A DNA stretch of 64,000 nt from Nocardia sp. NBC_01329. GTDB taxonomy: Bacteria; Actinomycetota; Actinomycetes; Mycobacteriales; Mycobacteriaceae. The notes beneath the pieces were generated by a model. That model did no database searches and was not told the origin of the DNA. It worked only from the letters and a program-made list of their open reading frames with translations. Made by a program: the position numbers and the translations under genes. Shown here one piece after another: positions 1 through 7,873 of the stretch (positions are counted from its first letter, which is position 1; each line of letters starts with the position of its first letter). The stretch covers positions 3,596,001-3,660,000 of the forward strand of contig NZ_CP108381.1 of assembly GCF_035956715.1 (NCBI RefSeq). The letters run 5' to 3'.

Positions 1-676
1 AGTCGCTGAGATAGATCCGTTCCCCGTCACTGCGCATGTTGCCGAAGTGTCCGTCCATATGCAGCAGCTCCCGATCGTCCAGGAACCCTACAATCTCTGA
101 GAGCTGCCGCTCGACCGCGGCGGCCTTGCCGACCGGGTTCTCACGCAACCAGTCCACGATCGGGTGCGGGATATATTCGCAGAACAGCACGAGGCTGGAC
201 GGTGCGGCGGCCAGCGCTTCGAGACGGTTCCGCACCGCTCGGCAGCCGCCCTGGGCGGCAACCACCGTATCGATGTCGGCGTGTTCAGCTGCGACCGGCG
301 ACCTGCCGGGCAGAACCCGCCAGTGGTAGAGCATCGGGAAGGCCTGTGTCTCGCCGGCCAGAACACCACCGGTGACGATGATGTTCGCGGCCAGCTCGCG
401 CCATGCGTTGAAGCTCGGGCCGCCGGTGCCGTACTGGCAGAACACCGGCAGGTCGAACAGATTCGCGGTGGAGCCCGGGTGGGCGAGTTCTCGATCGGTC
501 AGCGGGATGCGTTTGGCGAACACCGGTACGCCGTCGACGCCGAGGACTGCCGAGCCGCCGCCCACTCCCACGCTGTTGGACCGACCCGTGGCCGTGAGTT
601 CGGCGAGCTCGAGGTCGCTGCGGGAGGCCAGGAAAGCCGAGAGTCTCTGATAGCGGTCGCTCCTGGCGGCTGTCAT
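1..676 (-). CDS. kinase-like phosphotransferase, C-terminus beyond the window
   Basis: The first 225 residues of a kinase-fold phosphotransferase are visible; the frame stays open through the left edge. I take the ATG at 676 as start. A lysine in VFAKRIPL fits the ATP-anchoring lysine. Near the edge HMDGHFGNM supplies the H-x-D-x-H-x-x-N catalytic loop of aminoglycoside/choline-kinase-like enzymes, and the LSD that follows would open the metal-binding segment. The substrate cannot be inferred. Its 5' neighbour is a broken meaB, so it has no evident operon on this side. The family call rests on the catalytic loop and overall layout; a Ser/Thr-kinase-like assignment is equally possible. Confidence 0.7.
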   Translation of the reverse strand, partial: MTAARSDRYQRLSAFLASRSDLELAELTATGRSNSVGVGGGSAVLGVDGVPVFAKRIPLTDRELAHPGSTANLFDLPVFCQYGTGGPSFNAWRELAANIIVTGGVLAGETQAFPMLYHWRVLPGRSPVAAEHADIDTVVAAQGGCRAVRNRLEALAAAPSSLVLFCEYIPHPIVDWLRENPVGKAAAVERQLSEIVGFLDDRELLHMDGHFGNMRSDGERIYLSD

Positions 677-891
677 CGCACGATTCTGCCACTGATCGGG
701 TAGTCGACCGCTTATGGCCGAACGGCCCAGCGATCATGGTTGCACGAGCGCCGGCCACAGACGAGTACGGCCGGACCTCCGTCGCCGGTCATCGCCGGCC
801 GCCCGCGCCGATATCGGGACCGGCGAGCCGATCGCTCCCCGGGCCGCACCGGTGTTGGACCGCAGCTGCCGGCGCCCTCACCACCCGGCCG

Positions 892-1240
892 CATCAGTTG
901 GTCCACAGCCGAATAGGGATCGCACGCGCCCGCCGCCACCGCGGCGGCGAGGGTGTCGAGCACCGGATGGGCGCGCAGCCGCTGTAGGCCAGTGACAGGA
1001 TCTGCGCCCGGGCCCGGGCAGCGCGCCGGGGTGGGGTGTCGGCGCGGTGGTGGGCGTCGACGGCGTCGACCAGTTCGGGGATACCGGTGCCGTTCGCCGC
1101 GACAGCCGTGAGTATCGGAGCATCGGATTCGGCGCGTAGTTCGCGAACCGTCTGCTCGGCGCCGTCGCGGTCGGCCTTGTTGACCACCAGCAGATCGGCC
1201 ACCTCGAGCAGTCCCGCTTTCGCGGCTTGCACGGCGTCCC
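892..1240 (-). pseudogene. meaB/argK-type GTPase, C-terminal remnant
   Basis: Residues matching the second half of MeaB, the GTPase that protects and loads methylmalonyl-CoA mutase, can be read here: AVQAAKAGLLEVADLLVVNK (the NKAD guanine-specificity motif), then a region ending ARAQILSLA. After that a one-base deletion near 986 moves the match to another frame (LQRLRAHPVLDTLAAAV, DPYSAVDQLM), the usual MeaB C-terminus. The Walker A half and the start codon are missing; the break at about 1240 abuts a decapitated SDR gene reading the other way. It is non-functional as it stands. Confidence 0.75.
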
Positions 1241-1736
1241 GGCCGGCTGGTGGGCAAGGACGGCACCCCCGCTGGCATTGGACGGGTCCCGCACCACCAT
1301 CGAGTTCTATCTGATCGCCGTGTTCAACGTGATGCGGCTGTCCGCTGCGGCCATCGCGGCATCCGAGCCTACCGAGGAGGGGTCGCGCGGCGTGATCGTC
1401 GACACCGCGTCGGTCGCCGGATACGAGGGCCAGATCGGCCAGCTCCCCTACTCCGCGGCCAAAGGCGGCGTGATCGGCATGACCCTGGTGGCCGCCCGCG
1501 ACCTTTCCCCGCTCGGTATCCGGGTGGTCACCATCGCCCCGGGCACGTTCAACACCCCCGCCTACGGCAAGGCGGCCGACCAGCTCGAACAATACTGGTC
1601 CCCGCAGATCCCGTTCCCGAAGCGGATGGGGCGCTCACCGGAGTACGGACAGCTGGTCCAGTCGATCGTGGAGAACGACTACCTCAACGGCGAGGTCATC
1701 CACCTCGACGGTGCACTGCGCTTCCCGCCGAAGTGA
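1241..1736 (+). pseudogene. short-chain dehydrogenase (3-hydroxyacyl-CoA type), N-terminus deleted
   Basis: The frame encodes the catalytic and C-terminal part of an SDR of the HSD10-like 3-hydroxyacyl-CoA dehydrogenase group: [25 protein letters not shown], catalytic YSAAKGG, and VVTIAPGTFNTP, finishing HLDGALRFPPK. About 85-90 residues carrying the TGxxxGxG cofactor motif are absent. The match begins with RLVGKDGTP in one frame and continues PLALDG in the next, so there is also a one-base slip in the CCCCC run near 1268. The 5' edge at about 1241 is the same breakpoint that removes the start of meaB on the other strand. Confidence 0.75.
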
Positions 1737-1813
1737 GCGCATCCGCAGGCCCCGCCCAGGAGCCCGGCGCCGGGGCGACCGGACCGGGCGCCGGGCGCAA
1801 CCCTTCCGGGCTC

Positions 1814-2075
1814 GGTCGATCGCTGGCCCGGTCGATCGCTGGCGGGAAAGGTCGCCTTCGTCGCCGGGGCCAGCCGCGGTATCGGCGCCGCCATCGCGGC
1901 GAGCCCGGCCGCGGCGGGTGCGGCTGTCGCGGTGGCGGCACGCTCCGAGGACACCGGCGGGTTCCGGGCACGATCCACGAGGTGGTCGACCGGATCAGCA
2001 CCGCGGGCGGCGGTGACATCCCGGCCGATATGGTGGAACCGCCCGAAACGATGGGCCGGGCCACGGCACTGCTCG
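1814..2075 (+). pseudogene. second short-chain dehydrogenase, N-terminal remnant
   Basis: GKVAFVAGASRGIGAAIA is the Rossmann TGxxxGIG motif of an SDR, followed by AGAAVAVAARSEDTGG in the same frame, and then RVPGTIHEVVDRISTAGG in another frame, as in the N-terminus of hydroxysteroid-type SDRs. The 14 bp ggtcgatcgctggc occurs twice, at 1814 and 1830; this 16-bp tandem duplication splits the expected GRSLAGKVAF join and shifts the frame. Nothing of the catalytic half follows. This is a dead remnant just downstream of another SDR remnant. Confidence 0.6.
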
Positions 2076-2243
2076 CGACGCAGGACGGAACCGGCATCAC
2101 GGGGACCGTCCAACGCTCCGAAACCCTGCTCGCCACACAATGATTCCGGCTCCAGCCGCACGGAACCTTCGGATCCGGACTGTCCGCCGCCCACGGTGGT
2201 GCATCTCGGCACCGGTCCCGTCGGGATACAGCCCGCGCCGACT

Positions 2244-2441
2244 TCACCGAGTCCCCGGCAGCCGGGCCACCAGGTCGGCGATCTGACCGGACGAGTGACC
2301 CGCACCGAGGAGTTCGCGGACCAGCACGATGCGTTCGGCGGCCGAACAGTGCGAGCCGGCGAACCTTTCCGCGAGTCCTGTTATACCCTCGGCGACCAGG
2401 AGAGCGCGCAGAGCAGGCAGATCATGGCGGCAGTTTTTCGG
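2244..2441 (-). pseudogene. unidentified coding remnant
   Basis: The frame LPALRALLVAEGITGLAERF, then AAERIVLVRELLGAGHSS and QIADLVARLPGTR before a TGA at 2244 has protein-like composition, but no ATG or GTG start. It overlaps the 3' end of the AbiEii-type gene in a different frame. It could be a frameshifted C-terminal extension of that gene or the tail of a lost gene, possibly a MerR-like regulator. I do not recognise the family. Confidence 0.25.
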
Positions 2442-3348
2442 TCAGCAGCGGCAAGATCCGGTTCGGGCCGGAGGCGAAGGTCGGGGCGAGCGCGACCACG
2501 AGTCGCCACACGAACTGCTCGTGTGCGCCCGCGAGCAGCGGGTGGTCCGCGGCGAATGTGGACCAGTCGACGTCGTTGGCGATTTCCACTATCACGTCCA
2601 GCGGAGCATCGAGCGCGGCCAGTGCCGGTATGCGACAGGACTGCAGTGCGGCGTCGAGTAGGTCACCGGGCAGCCGGCAATGTTCTGCCAGCAGAACAGC
2701 GTCGTAGAGGTCTTTGCCCAACGGCCCCGAACAGTCGGGCTCCTGATCGTCGTCCGCTGCGGCACCGAGACCGGCGTCGGCGGCGAGCCAGGCGATCTTC
2801 CACGCGAGCGACAGTCGCTTACTCACCGCCTGTAGCACCATCGGCGGACCCGGCGGACCCGAGCGCGGGATGAGTGTCGGCTCGGGCGGGTCGTGCAGTG
2901 GCTCATCGAAAGCGAAATCGATTTGTACAGTGCCGACCTGTCCACGCCCGTGCCAGGACAGCACCAGCCGCTCACCGGGCAGACCACCATAGCGGTAGTC
3001 GTCGCCGATCTCGTCGCGGAAGAACACCTTCCGGTCGATGAACACCGTGCTACCCGCCCGGCGCGACATCGCCACAGCATCTGCCACGATATCGGCGAGC
3101 ATCTCTTCCACCGACGGTTCGTCGAGTCGCCACAGTCGGTGGTGCACGACGAAGTCCAGGTCGCCGGGCTCCCGCGCCCGCCCGCCGAACCACGCCTTGG
3201 CCAGCGCACTGCCGCGCAGGACCAGCCGCGCCGACCACGGCGACTGCGCGATCGCGGCGAGTACGTGATCGATCACCGCCCGCCGAGCGGCAAGCCATTC
3301 GACTCCGTCCTCGGGCTCGGTGAAGTACCACGGAAGATGAGCGTTCAC
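2422..3348 (-). CDS. AbiEii/AbiGii-type nucleotidyltransferase
   Basis: This 308-residue protein has the minimal nucleotidyltransferase core: LRGSALAKAWFGG (the G-S motif, residues 46-47), then GDLDFVVHH with the metal-binding D63-x-D65 pair. That is the arrangement of AbiEii/MenA-type toxins, which transfer nucleotides to tRNA or other acceptors. The helical C-terminal half, with KRLSLAWKIAWLA and GKDLYDAVLLAEHC, also fits the family. I start it at GTG 3348 because the upstream gene's TGA overlaps it in a GTGA junction; longer frames would run through that gene. No AbiEi-type winged-helix antitoxin is present. Its coupled partner is the duplicated-domain protein upstream. The target is unknown. 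Confidence 0.75.
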   Translation of the reverse strand: MNAHLPWYFTEPEDGVEWLAARRAVIDHVLAAIAQSPWSARLVLRGSALAKAWFGGRAREPGDLDFVVHHRLWRLDEPSVEEMLADIVADAVAMSRRAGSTVFIDRKVFFRDEIGDDYRYGGLPGERLVLSWHGRGQVGTVQIDFAFDEPLHDPPEPTLIPRSGPPGPPMVLQAVSKRLSLAWKIAWLAADAGLGAAADDDQEPDCSGPLGKDLYDAVLLAEHCRLPGDLLDAALQSCRIPALAALDAPLDVIVEIANDVDWSTFAADHPLLAGAHEQFVWRLVVALAPTFASGPNRILPLLTEKLPP

Positions 3349-3998
3349 GGCGCCACCGCCGGCTCGGTGATCCAGCCCTCGTCTACCGATTCGTTCGAGT
3401 CGTACACCACGAATTCCTGTTCGACGGAGAGGATTCGATAATCCGCCAGCACCGCCAGCAGCTCCGTCAGCCGAGCTGACGCTGTCCGATTGCCCACGGC
3501 CCGGCAGCGCTGGGTGACGAACCGCTCCGTCCGGCCGTCCGCCCGGGCTCGCCGCGCATTCGCGGACACGTGCGCCCGATGCCCCGTGACCGTAGCGGCC
3601 AAATGGTCCGGCACGGCCCCCGCGGGCAGCAACAGCTTGATGTGGTGTTCGAAGTAATATCGCGATCCCAGAACCACGGCGGCCGCGTCGGTGCCGGGCA
3701 CGCCCTCGGCCCACGGCGTCACCTCGAGCTTCGCCCGCGTCACCTCGAATCCAGCTGCCGACAGCGCCGCGACCACTGTATGGATCCACTCACGCACCGC
3801 CACCACTGTTCCGGATCTCCGCACCGTGATCATCGGCTGGTCAGGCGTTCGCCCCCGCATCAACACGATGTGAGTGAATTTCATATCGTGCCGCGCCGCG
3901 TACCGTTCCAGCGCCACGACAGTCCCGGCTCCACTGGCACGGATGGTGATATGGGCCTCGAAATCACCGTGTACGGCCGCCAGCTCGATCTCTGTCAC
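3345..3998 (-). CDS. uncharacterised protein with two tandem copies of one domain, coupled to the AbiEii-type gene
   Basis: The 217-residue protein looks like an internal duplication. The first half starts FEAHITI (13-19) and runs through FTHIVLMRGR and ITVR to VTRAKLEV. The second starts FEHHIKLLLP (116-125) and runs through RFVTQR to EQEFVVYDSN. Each copy has paired histidines on a beta-strand-like segment near its start, loosely recalling 2H or cyclase folds, but I cannot assign a family. It starts at GTG 3998 and overlaps the nucleotidyltransferase by GTGA, so the two are probably co-translated. I recall similar adjacent pairs in other actinomycetes, which would make this a stable two-gene unit; its role as antitoxin, cofactor or substrate adaptor is inference. 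Confidence 0.65.
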   Translation of the reverse strand: MTEIELAAVHGDFEAHITIRASGAGTVVALERYAARHDMKFTHIVLMRGRTPDQPMITVRRSGTVVAVREWIHTVVAALSAAGFEVTRAKLEVTPWAEGVPGTDAAAVVLGSRYYFEHHIKLLLPAGAVPDHLAATVTGHRAHVSANARRARADGRTERFVTQRCRAVGNRTASARLTELLAVLADYRILSVEQEFVVYDSNESVDEGWITEPAVAP

Positions 3999-4039
3999 AC
4001 GCTGATCTAAGCAAAGGGCACCGACACTGATGATGGAAA

Positions 4040-4238
4040 AGATCTTGATCGTCGTGTCTCTCGCACCGACTGTTGCCCTGCTGGGTTGACCATCACTTGG
4101 TCTGACCGGCGATCAAGGTCCCGCACGCTGGCCGGGCGGACATGACTTAATAAGAGCCTGGTCAAGCCTCATCAATGTCCTGTCTGCCCGCCCGACCGGC
4201 GTCGACCCACCAAAGTCGATTCAGAAGGCAGAACCAGC
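4040..4238 (+). ncRNA. candidate IS110 bridge RNA region upstream of the transposase
   Basis: IS110-group elements are known to encode a structured bridge RNA in the non-coding end upstream of the recombinase; it pairs with donor and target DNA. Here the 200 bp before the transposase has no coding frame. It contains a strong inverted repeat, ggccgggcggacatgac (4130-4146) against gtcctgtctgcccgccc (4177-4193), 13 of 17 positions paired with a 30-nt loop, and a short palindrome around gatcttgatc. The boundaries and the guide loops cannot be set by eye. Confidence 0.4.
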
Positions 4239-5450
4239 ATGACAGTGACCGCCCCGGTCGCCAACCCCGCACTCGTCGCGGGAGTCGATACCCACGCCGA
4301 CACCATCCACATCGCCGTCTGCGACCTGGTCGGCCGGGAACTCGGCGATCAGGAATTTCCCACCACCACAACCGGATACCACGCCGCGCTGAAATTCATG
4401 GCCTCACACGGAACAGTGCAGGCCATCGGTGTCGAGGGCACCAGCTCCTACGGGGCAGGGTTCACCCGCGCGGCCCTGGCCACCGGCATCGAGGTCCGCG
4501 AAGTCATCCGGCCCGAACGCTCGGTTCGGCGGATGCAGGGGAAATCCGATCCCCTCGACGCCTACGCCGCTGCCCGCGCAGTCTTGTCCGGACGCGCGAA
4601 CGCGGCCCCGAAATCCGAGCAGATCGAAGCATTACGGGCACTGAACAACGCCCGCCGCTCAGCGGTCAAAGCCAGCACCGCGGCGATGAACCAGATCCAT
4701 CACATGCTCGTCACCGCCCCCACCACAATCCGGGAGAAATACCGAGGCCTCAAAGAAAAAGCACTGGTTACCGCACTGGCATCATGCCGGCCAACTGGTA
4801 CCGACCCCGTCGCACGAGCCGTGCTGACCGCGCTGAAGACCCTGGCCCGTCGTCACCAGTTCCTCACCACCCAAGCCGAAGAACTCCACCAGCAGCTCCG
4901 CGAGCTGGCCACCGCCGCCAACCCCCACCTGCTGTCTTTGCACGGCGTCGGACCCCACACCGCAGCGCAGCTGCTGATCACCGCCGGCGCCAACCCCGAC
5001 CGGCTCCGCAGTGAAGCGTCCTTCGCCGCCCTGTGCGGCACCGCACCAGTGCCGGCATCGTCGGGCAAAACCACCCGCCACCGACTCTCCCGCGGAGGCG
5101 ACAGACACGCCAACAGCGCCCTGCACACCATCGCACTGGTCCGCATGTCCAACCACCCACGCACCCGTGAATTCGTTGCCCGACAACGCAACAAAGGACG
5201 CAACCCGGCCGAGATCATGCGCATCCTCAAACGCGCGATCGCCCGCGAGATCTTCAAATCCCTCACCCGCGGCCTGGCCGCACCCGGCCTCGCCGATCTT
5301 CGCCCGGCTCGCCAAGCCAAGAACATCACCCTCACCGCCGCCGCAGCCGCGATGGGCACCTACATCACCAAACTCGCCCGCACCGAACTGGGCACCTACC
5401 CCGACTACGACCTCGCCGACCGCTACCGCGCCTGGCTCACCGCAGCTTGA
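4239..5450 (+). CDS. IS110-family DEDD recombinase (transposase)
   Basis: The 403-residue protein has the two IS110 domains. The N-terminal RuvC-like DEDD domain shows GVDTHADTIHIAV (first Asp), GVEGTSSYG (Glu) and GKSDPLDAYAAAR (the paired Asp). The C-terminal domain shows LHGVGPHTAAQLL, then FAALCGTAPVPASSGKT, where the conserved serine used for strand attachment lies, and RLSRGGDRHANSALH. The length is normal and no stop or frameshift interrupts it. The ATG at 4239 follows an AGAAGG-like ribosome site. With its leader RNA it would perform seekrless, RNA-guided recombination as shown for IS621; this is family knowledge, not shown here. Confidence 0.92.
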   Translation: MTVTAPVANPALVAGVDTHADTIHIAVCDLVGRELGDQEFPTTTTGYHAALKFMASHGTVQAIGVEGTSSYGAGFTRAALATGIEVREVIRPERSVRRMQGKSDPLDAYAAARAVLSGRANAAPKSEQIEALRALNNARRSAVKASTAAMNQIHHMLVTAPTTIREKYRGLKEKALVTALASCRPTGTDPVARAVLTALKTLARRHQFLTTQAEELHQQLRELATAANPHLLSLHGVGPHTAAQLLITAGANPDRLRSEASFAALCGTAPVPASSGKTTRHRLSRGGDRHANSALHTIALVRMSNHPRTREFVARQRNKGRNPAEIMRILKRAIAREIFKSLTRGLAAPGLADLRPARQAKNITLTAAAAAMGTYITKLARTELGTYPDYDLADRYRAWLTAA

Positions 5451-5472
5451 CAAAAATAGGAGCATCAACCCT

Positions 5473-5510
5473 CGCGGAGCTCTTCTCCGCGACCGAAGTA
5501 TTCGCTTCGG
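5473..5510. terminator. two tandem hairpins after the IS110 gene
   Basis: cgcggag (5473-5479) pairs with ctccgcg (5485-5491), and immediately after, ccgaag (5493-5498) pairs with cttcgg (5505-5510). The pair lies between convergent reading frames, the IS110 gene and the enoyl-CoA hydratase remnant. No T-run follows, so a terminator role is plausible but not proven; they could belong to the element's right end. Confidence 0.4.
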
Positions 5511-5517
5511 ACGCGGA

Positions 5518-5783
5518 CTATCTCCTTCCGGAGGTGAGCCGGGCGATCGTCGCGTGGAAATCGTCGGTCTGGAAGAACTGGTATTCCGCGGTGGTGGCGT
5601 AGTCCAGGGTGGCCGCCACCGACTTCTCGAGCTGAATGTTCAGTATGCGTTTGGTCGCCTCCACAGCCTGGCGGGGCATACCGGCGATCCGCTTCGCGCA
5701 CGCCAGCGGATCGGCCACCACATGATCGGCCGGGCCCATTTCCCGGGCGTGTGCGGAATCTACGGGACGAAACCCGACCGTGC
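5518..5783 (-). pseudogene. enoyl-CoA hydratase/isomerase, C-terminal remnant
   Basis: The last 85-90 residues of a crotonase-family protein remain: RPVDSAHAREMG, ADHVVADPLACAKRI, then MPRQAVEATKRILNIQLEKS and TAEYQFFQTDDFHA. This is the helical C-terminal section; the N-terminal two thirds with the oxyanion-hole and acid residues are missing. Upstream the frame runs into the PadR operator region, so it lacks its own promoter and start. It is probably a casualty of the same rearrangements that brought in the IS110 element. Confidence 0.7.
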
Positions 5784-5799
5784 ATGATGTGCAAGTTGC

Positions 5800-5822
5800 G
5801 ATAGTGTGTGTCACACACTATC
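5800..5822. promoter_or_regulatory. PadR operator candidate, perfect 11+11 palindrome
   Basis: gatagtgtgtg (5800-5810), a single t, then cacacactatc (5812-5822) form a perfect inverted repeat ending 9 bp before the padR-like ATG at 5832. PadR proteins usually repress their own promoter through such dyads, and the position would block the promoter or ribosome. It also argues against the upstream GTG at 5808 as the start, because that codon lies inside the dyad. Confidence 0.7.
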
Positions 5823-5831
5823 GTGAGTGAC

Positions 5832-6182
5832 ATGGTCGACGCAGAGCTGATTACCAGCCACAGCCAGGAGGTGCGACGTGGTTCCGTCGTCGTCGCCAGC
5901 CTCTTGATGTTGCGCACGCCCGGTTACGGCTACGGCCTGCTCGAGGCGCTGGCCGGTGCGGGAATCGCGGTCGATGCCAACACCCTGTATCCACTGCTAC
6001 GCCGCCTCGAGAAACAAGGGCTGTTGGTCAGCGAGTGGAACACCGACGAGTCACGCCCGCGGAAGTTCTACCGGGTCTCCGAATCCGGCGAGAAACTCGC
6101 GGCGACGCTCCTCGACGAGTGGACCGCCATCGGAAAAAGCCTGCAGACAATGGAATCCGCCACTCAGAAAGGCACGTCATGA
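5832..6182 (+). CDS. PadR-family transcriptional regulator
   Basis: This 116-residue winged-helix protein has the PadR signature: LLMLRTPGYGYGLLEAL, then VDANTLYPLLRRLEKQGLL as helix 2-3 and wing, and SRPRKFYRVSESGEKLA. There is only a short C-terminal helix for dimerisation. Start ATG 5832 is chosen because earlier in-frame starts fall in the operator dyad. Its TGA overlaps the next gene's ATG (ATGA), a typical PadR plus membrane-protein pair in which the regulator controls the membrane protein. The inducing ligand is unknown. Confidence 0.88.
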   Translation: MVDAELITSHSQEVRRGSVVVASLLMLRTPGYGYGLLEALAGAGIAVDANTLYPLLRRLEKQGLLVSEWNTDESRPRKFYRVSESGEKLAATLLDEWTAIGKSLQTMESATQKGTS

Positions 6183-7162
6183 CACTGACGGATCGATACG
6201 TCGCTGCGACCCTGCGCAGCGTTCCCGCAGACGCCCGCGACGATATCGATCGCGAACTGCGTGGTTCGATCACCGACGCGGTCGACGCGAAGGTGGACGC
6301 CGGCGCCGAACCGGCGGCCGCCGAAGTCGCGGTGCTCACCGACCTCGGAGATCCGGATCGTCTCGCGGCCGGATTGGCGGGCCGGCCCCTGTACTTGATC
6401 GGTCCCGAGCTCTTCCTCGGTTGGCTACGACTCCTCAAAGGTCTCCTGTGGATCGCGCCCCTGCCAGGGATTGCGGTTCTGGCACTCGACATCATCGACG
6501 GCTCGTCCGCAGGTGCGGCGATCGGGGGCGCTGTCTGGTTGACCGTGATGGTGGCGCTGCAGATCGCGTTCTGGACAACCCTCGTGTACGCGGTGCTCGA
6601 ACGCAGCGGCCGGCGTCGGGAAGACCCCGCTGGGGCGTGGTCGGTCGACAACCTTCCGGATACCGATGAGGGTCGCGGGATCTCACTGGTAGAGACGGTG
6701 TTCTCGGTGTGTGTCACCCTCTTCCTCATTGTCGCTGCCCTGCTCCAGCGCGAGTTCTCGGCCTATCAAGATGCCGACGGGGTGCCGATCCAGATGCTGG
6801 ACGTCGACCTGTGGTCGTTCTGGATGCCGGCCTTGCTCGGGATTCTGGGCCTGACCATCGTGCTCGATATCGCCAAGTACGCCATCGGCCGCTGGACCAC
6901 TGTGCTCGCCGCGGTCAACACCGTGCTGAACATTCTGTTCGTCGTGCCCCTGATGTGGCTCGCCACCAGCGACCAGCTGTTCGAGGCCGCCTATTTCGAC
7001 GCGGCATTCCCCGATGACGGAACCGAAGCAATGCGCTTGTTCACACAGGCCGTGATCGCCGTCGCGGTCGTTGTGGCCGCATGGGAGGTCGGCACCGGCT
7101 GGGTCAAGGTGCTGCGTTCGCCCGGTCGAACCGGCCGGCCGCCATTGGTGGGCGCCCATTGA
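6179..7162 (+). CDS. membrane protein with N-terminal HAAS/permease-prefix-like domain
   Basis: The 327-residue protein begins with a soluble helical segment (YVAATLRSVPADARDDIDRE, about residues 6-25, then EVAVLTDLGDPDRLAAGLAG), the pattern found next to PadR genes and called HAAS or permease-prefix domain. Four or more membrane segments follow, near LLWIAPLPGIAVLALDI, VWLTVMVALQIAFWTTLVYA, ETVFSVCVTLFLIVAALL and the helices after residue 210. It overlaps padR by ATGA and is its likely target. The function is unknown; related proteins act in envelope-stress or spore-related control. Confidence 0.75.
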   Translation: MTLTDRYVAATLRSVPADARDDIDRELRGSITDAVDAKVDAGAEPAAAEVAVLTDLGDPDRLAAGLAGRPLYLIGPELFLGWLRLLKGLLWIAPLPGIAVLALDIIDGSSAGAAIGGAVWLTVMVALQIAFWTTLVYAVLERSGRRREDPAGAWSVDNLPDTDEGRGISLVETVFSVCVTLFLIVAALLQREFSAYQDADGVPIQMLDVDLWSFWMPALLGILGLTIVLDIAKYAIGRWTTVLAAVNTVLNILFVVPLMWLATSDQLFEAAYFDAAFPDDGTEAMRLFTQAVIAVAVVVAAWEVGTGWVKVLRSPGRTGRPPLVGAH

Positions 7163-7413
7163 ATGCCGGTTCGATAGGGACGAACACCCCGGACCAGGGT
7201 GTATCGAAGTGATGAGCAGTGGCTGGGCCGATGGCTCGCCCACTGCCCAGTGCGTCCACGTCAGAGTTTTCGCCGGCCCGTCCTGAGCGCGCTTACGATC
7301 CGCAGGTCCGACAGGACCCGTGTCGTGCGGGGCCGACCGAATTCCCGAAATACATCGGCACTACGGAATGTTGTCGATGTCAGTTTCCGCCTACTCCGAA
7401 AGGACCGTGTTCG

Positions 7414-7833
7414 ATGCCGACGATGACCAATGAAGAGCGTGAGGCGTTTCTGGCCGAACTCCACGTGGGGGTGATCGCTGTCGAACGGCCGGACCGGGCA
7501 CCGCTGGCCGTGCCGATCTGGTACGCCTACAAACCGGGCGGTGAGGTGCTCATCTGGACCGATACCGGGTCGGTGAAGGAGAAGCTGATCCGCGCCGCGG
7601 GCCGTTTCTCCCTCACCGCTCAAGTGGAGAAATTCCCGTACCGGTATGTCACGGTGGAAGGATCTGTCACCGGTGTCGAAACGGCCACCGTCGAAACGGC
7701 CCGTCCTATCGCGGTCCGGTATCTCGGCGAGGAGGAGGGCACGGCGTACACCGAGCAGAACATCGGGCCGGGATCGATCCTCATCCGTATGCGGCCGGAG
7801 CGGTGGCTGAGCACGGATTACTCGAAGGAGTGA
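7414..7833 (+). CDS. pyridoxamine-5'-phosphate-oxidase-fold flavin/F420 protein
   Basis: The 139-residue protein has the split-barrel PPOX/FDOR layout: an N-terminal helix (NEEREAFLAELHVGVIAVE), then PLAVPIWYAYKPGGEVLIWT and SLTAQVEKFPYRYVTVEG, the strands that bind FMN or F420, and a C-terminal FDOR-like tail, RMRPERWLSTDYSKE. The ATG at 7414 follows GAAAGGACC; longer in-frame starts run through non-coding-looking sequence. It stands alone. Actinomycete members reduce or bind diverse ligands with F420, heme or flavin, so the substrate cannot be named. Confidence 0.8.
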   Translation: MPTMTNEEREAFLAELHVGVIAVERPDRAPLAVPIWYAYKPGGEVLIWTDTGSVKEKLIRAAGRFSLTAQVEKFPYRYVTVEGSVTGVETATVETARPIAVRYLGEEEGTAYTEQNIGPGSILIRMRPERWLSTDYSKE

Positions 7834-7873
7834 CACCACCCACGAGAGCGATCAGGCGTCAGCTTCCGCAGCC

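Larger units (their letters stand above)
4030..5465 (+). mobile_element. IS110-family insertion sequence (ends approximate)
   Basis: One recombinase gene sits between a non-coding leader of about 200 bp on the left and a very short right end. The element lies between the start of the duplicated-domain gene and a truncated enoyl-CoA hydratase. IS110 elements lack terminal inverted repeats and often make no target duplication, so the exact ends cannot be seen; the limits given are where flanking coding signal stops. The intact recombinase suggests that this is the only undamaged insertion sequence in the window. Confidence 0.55.
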
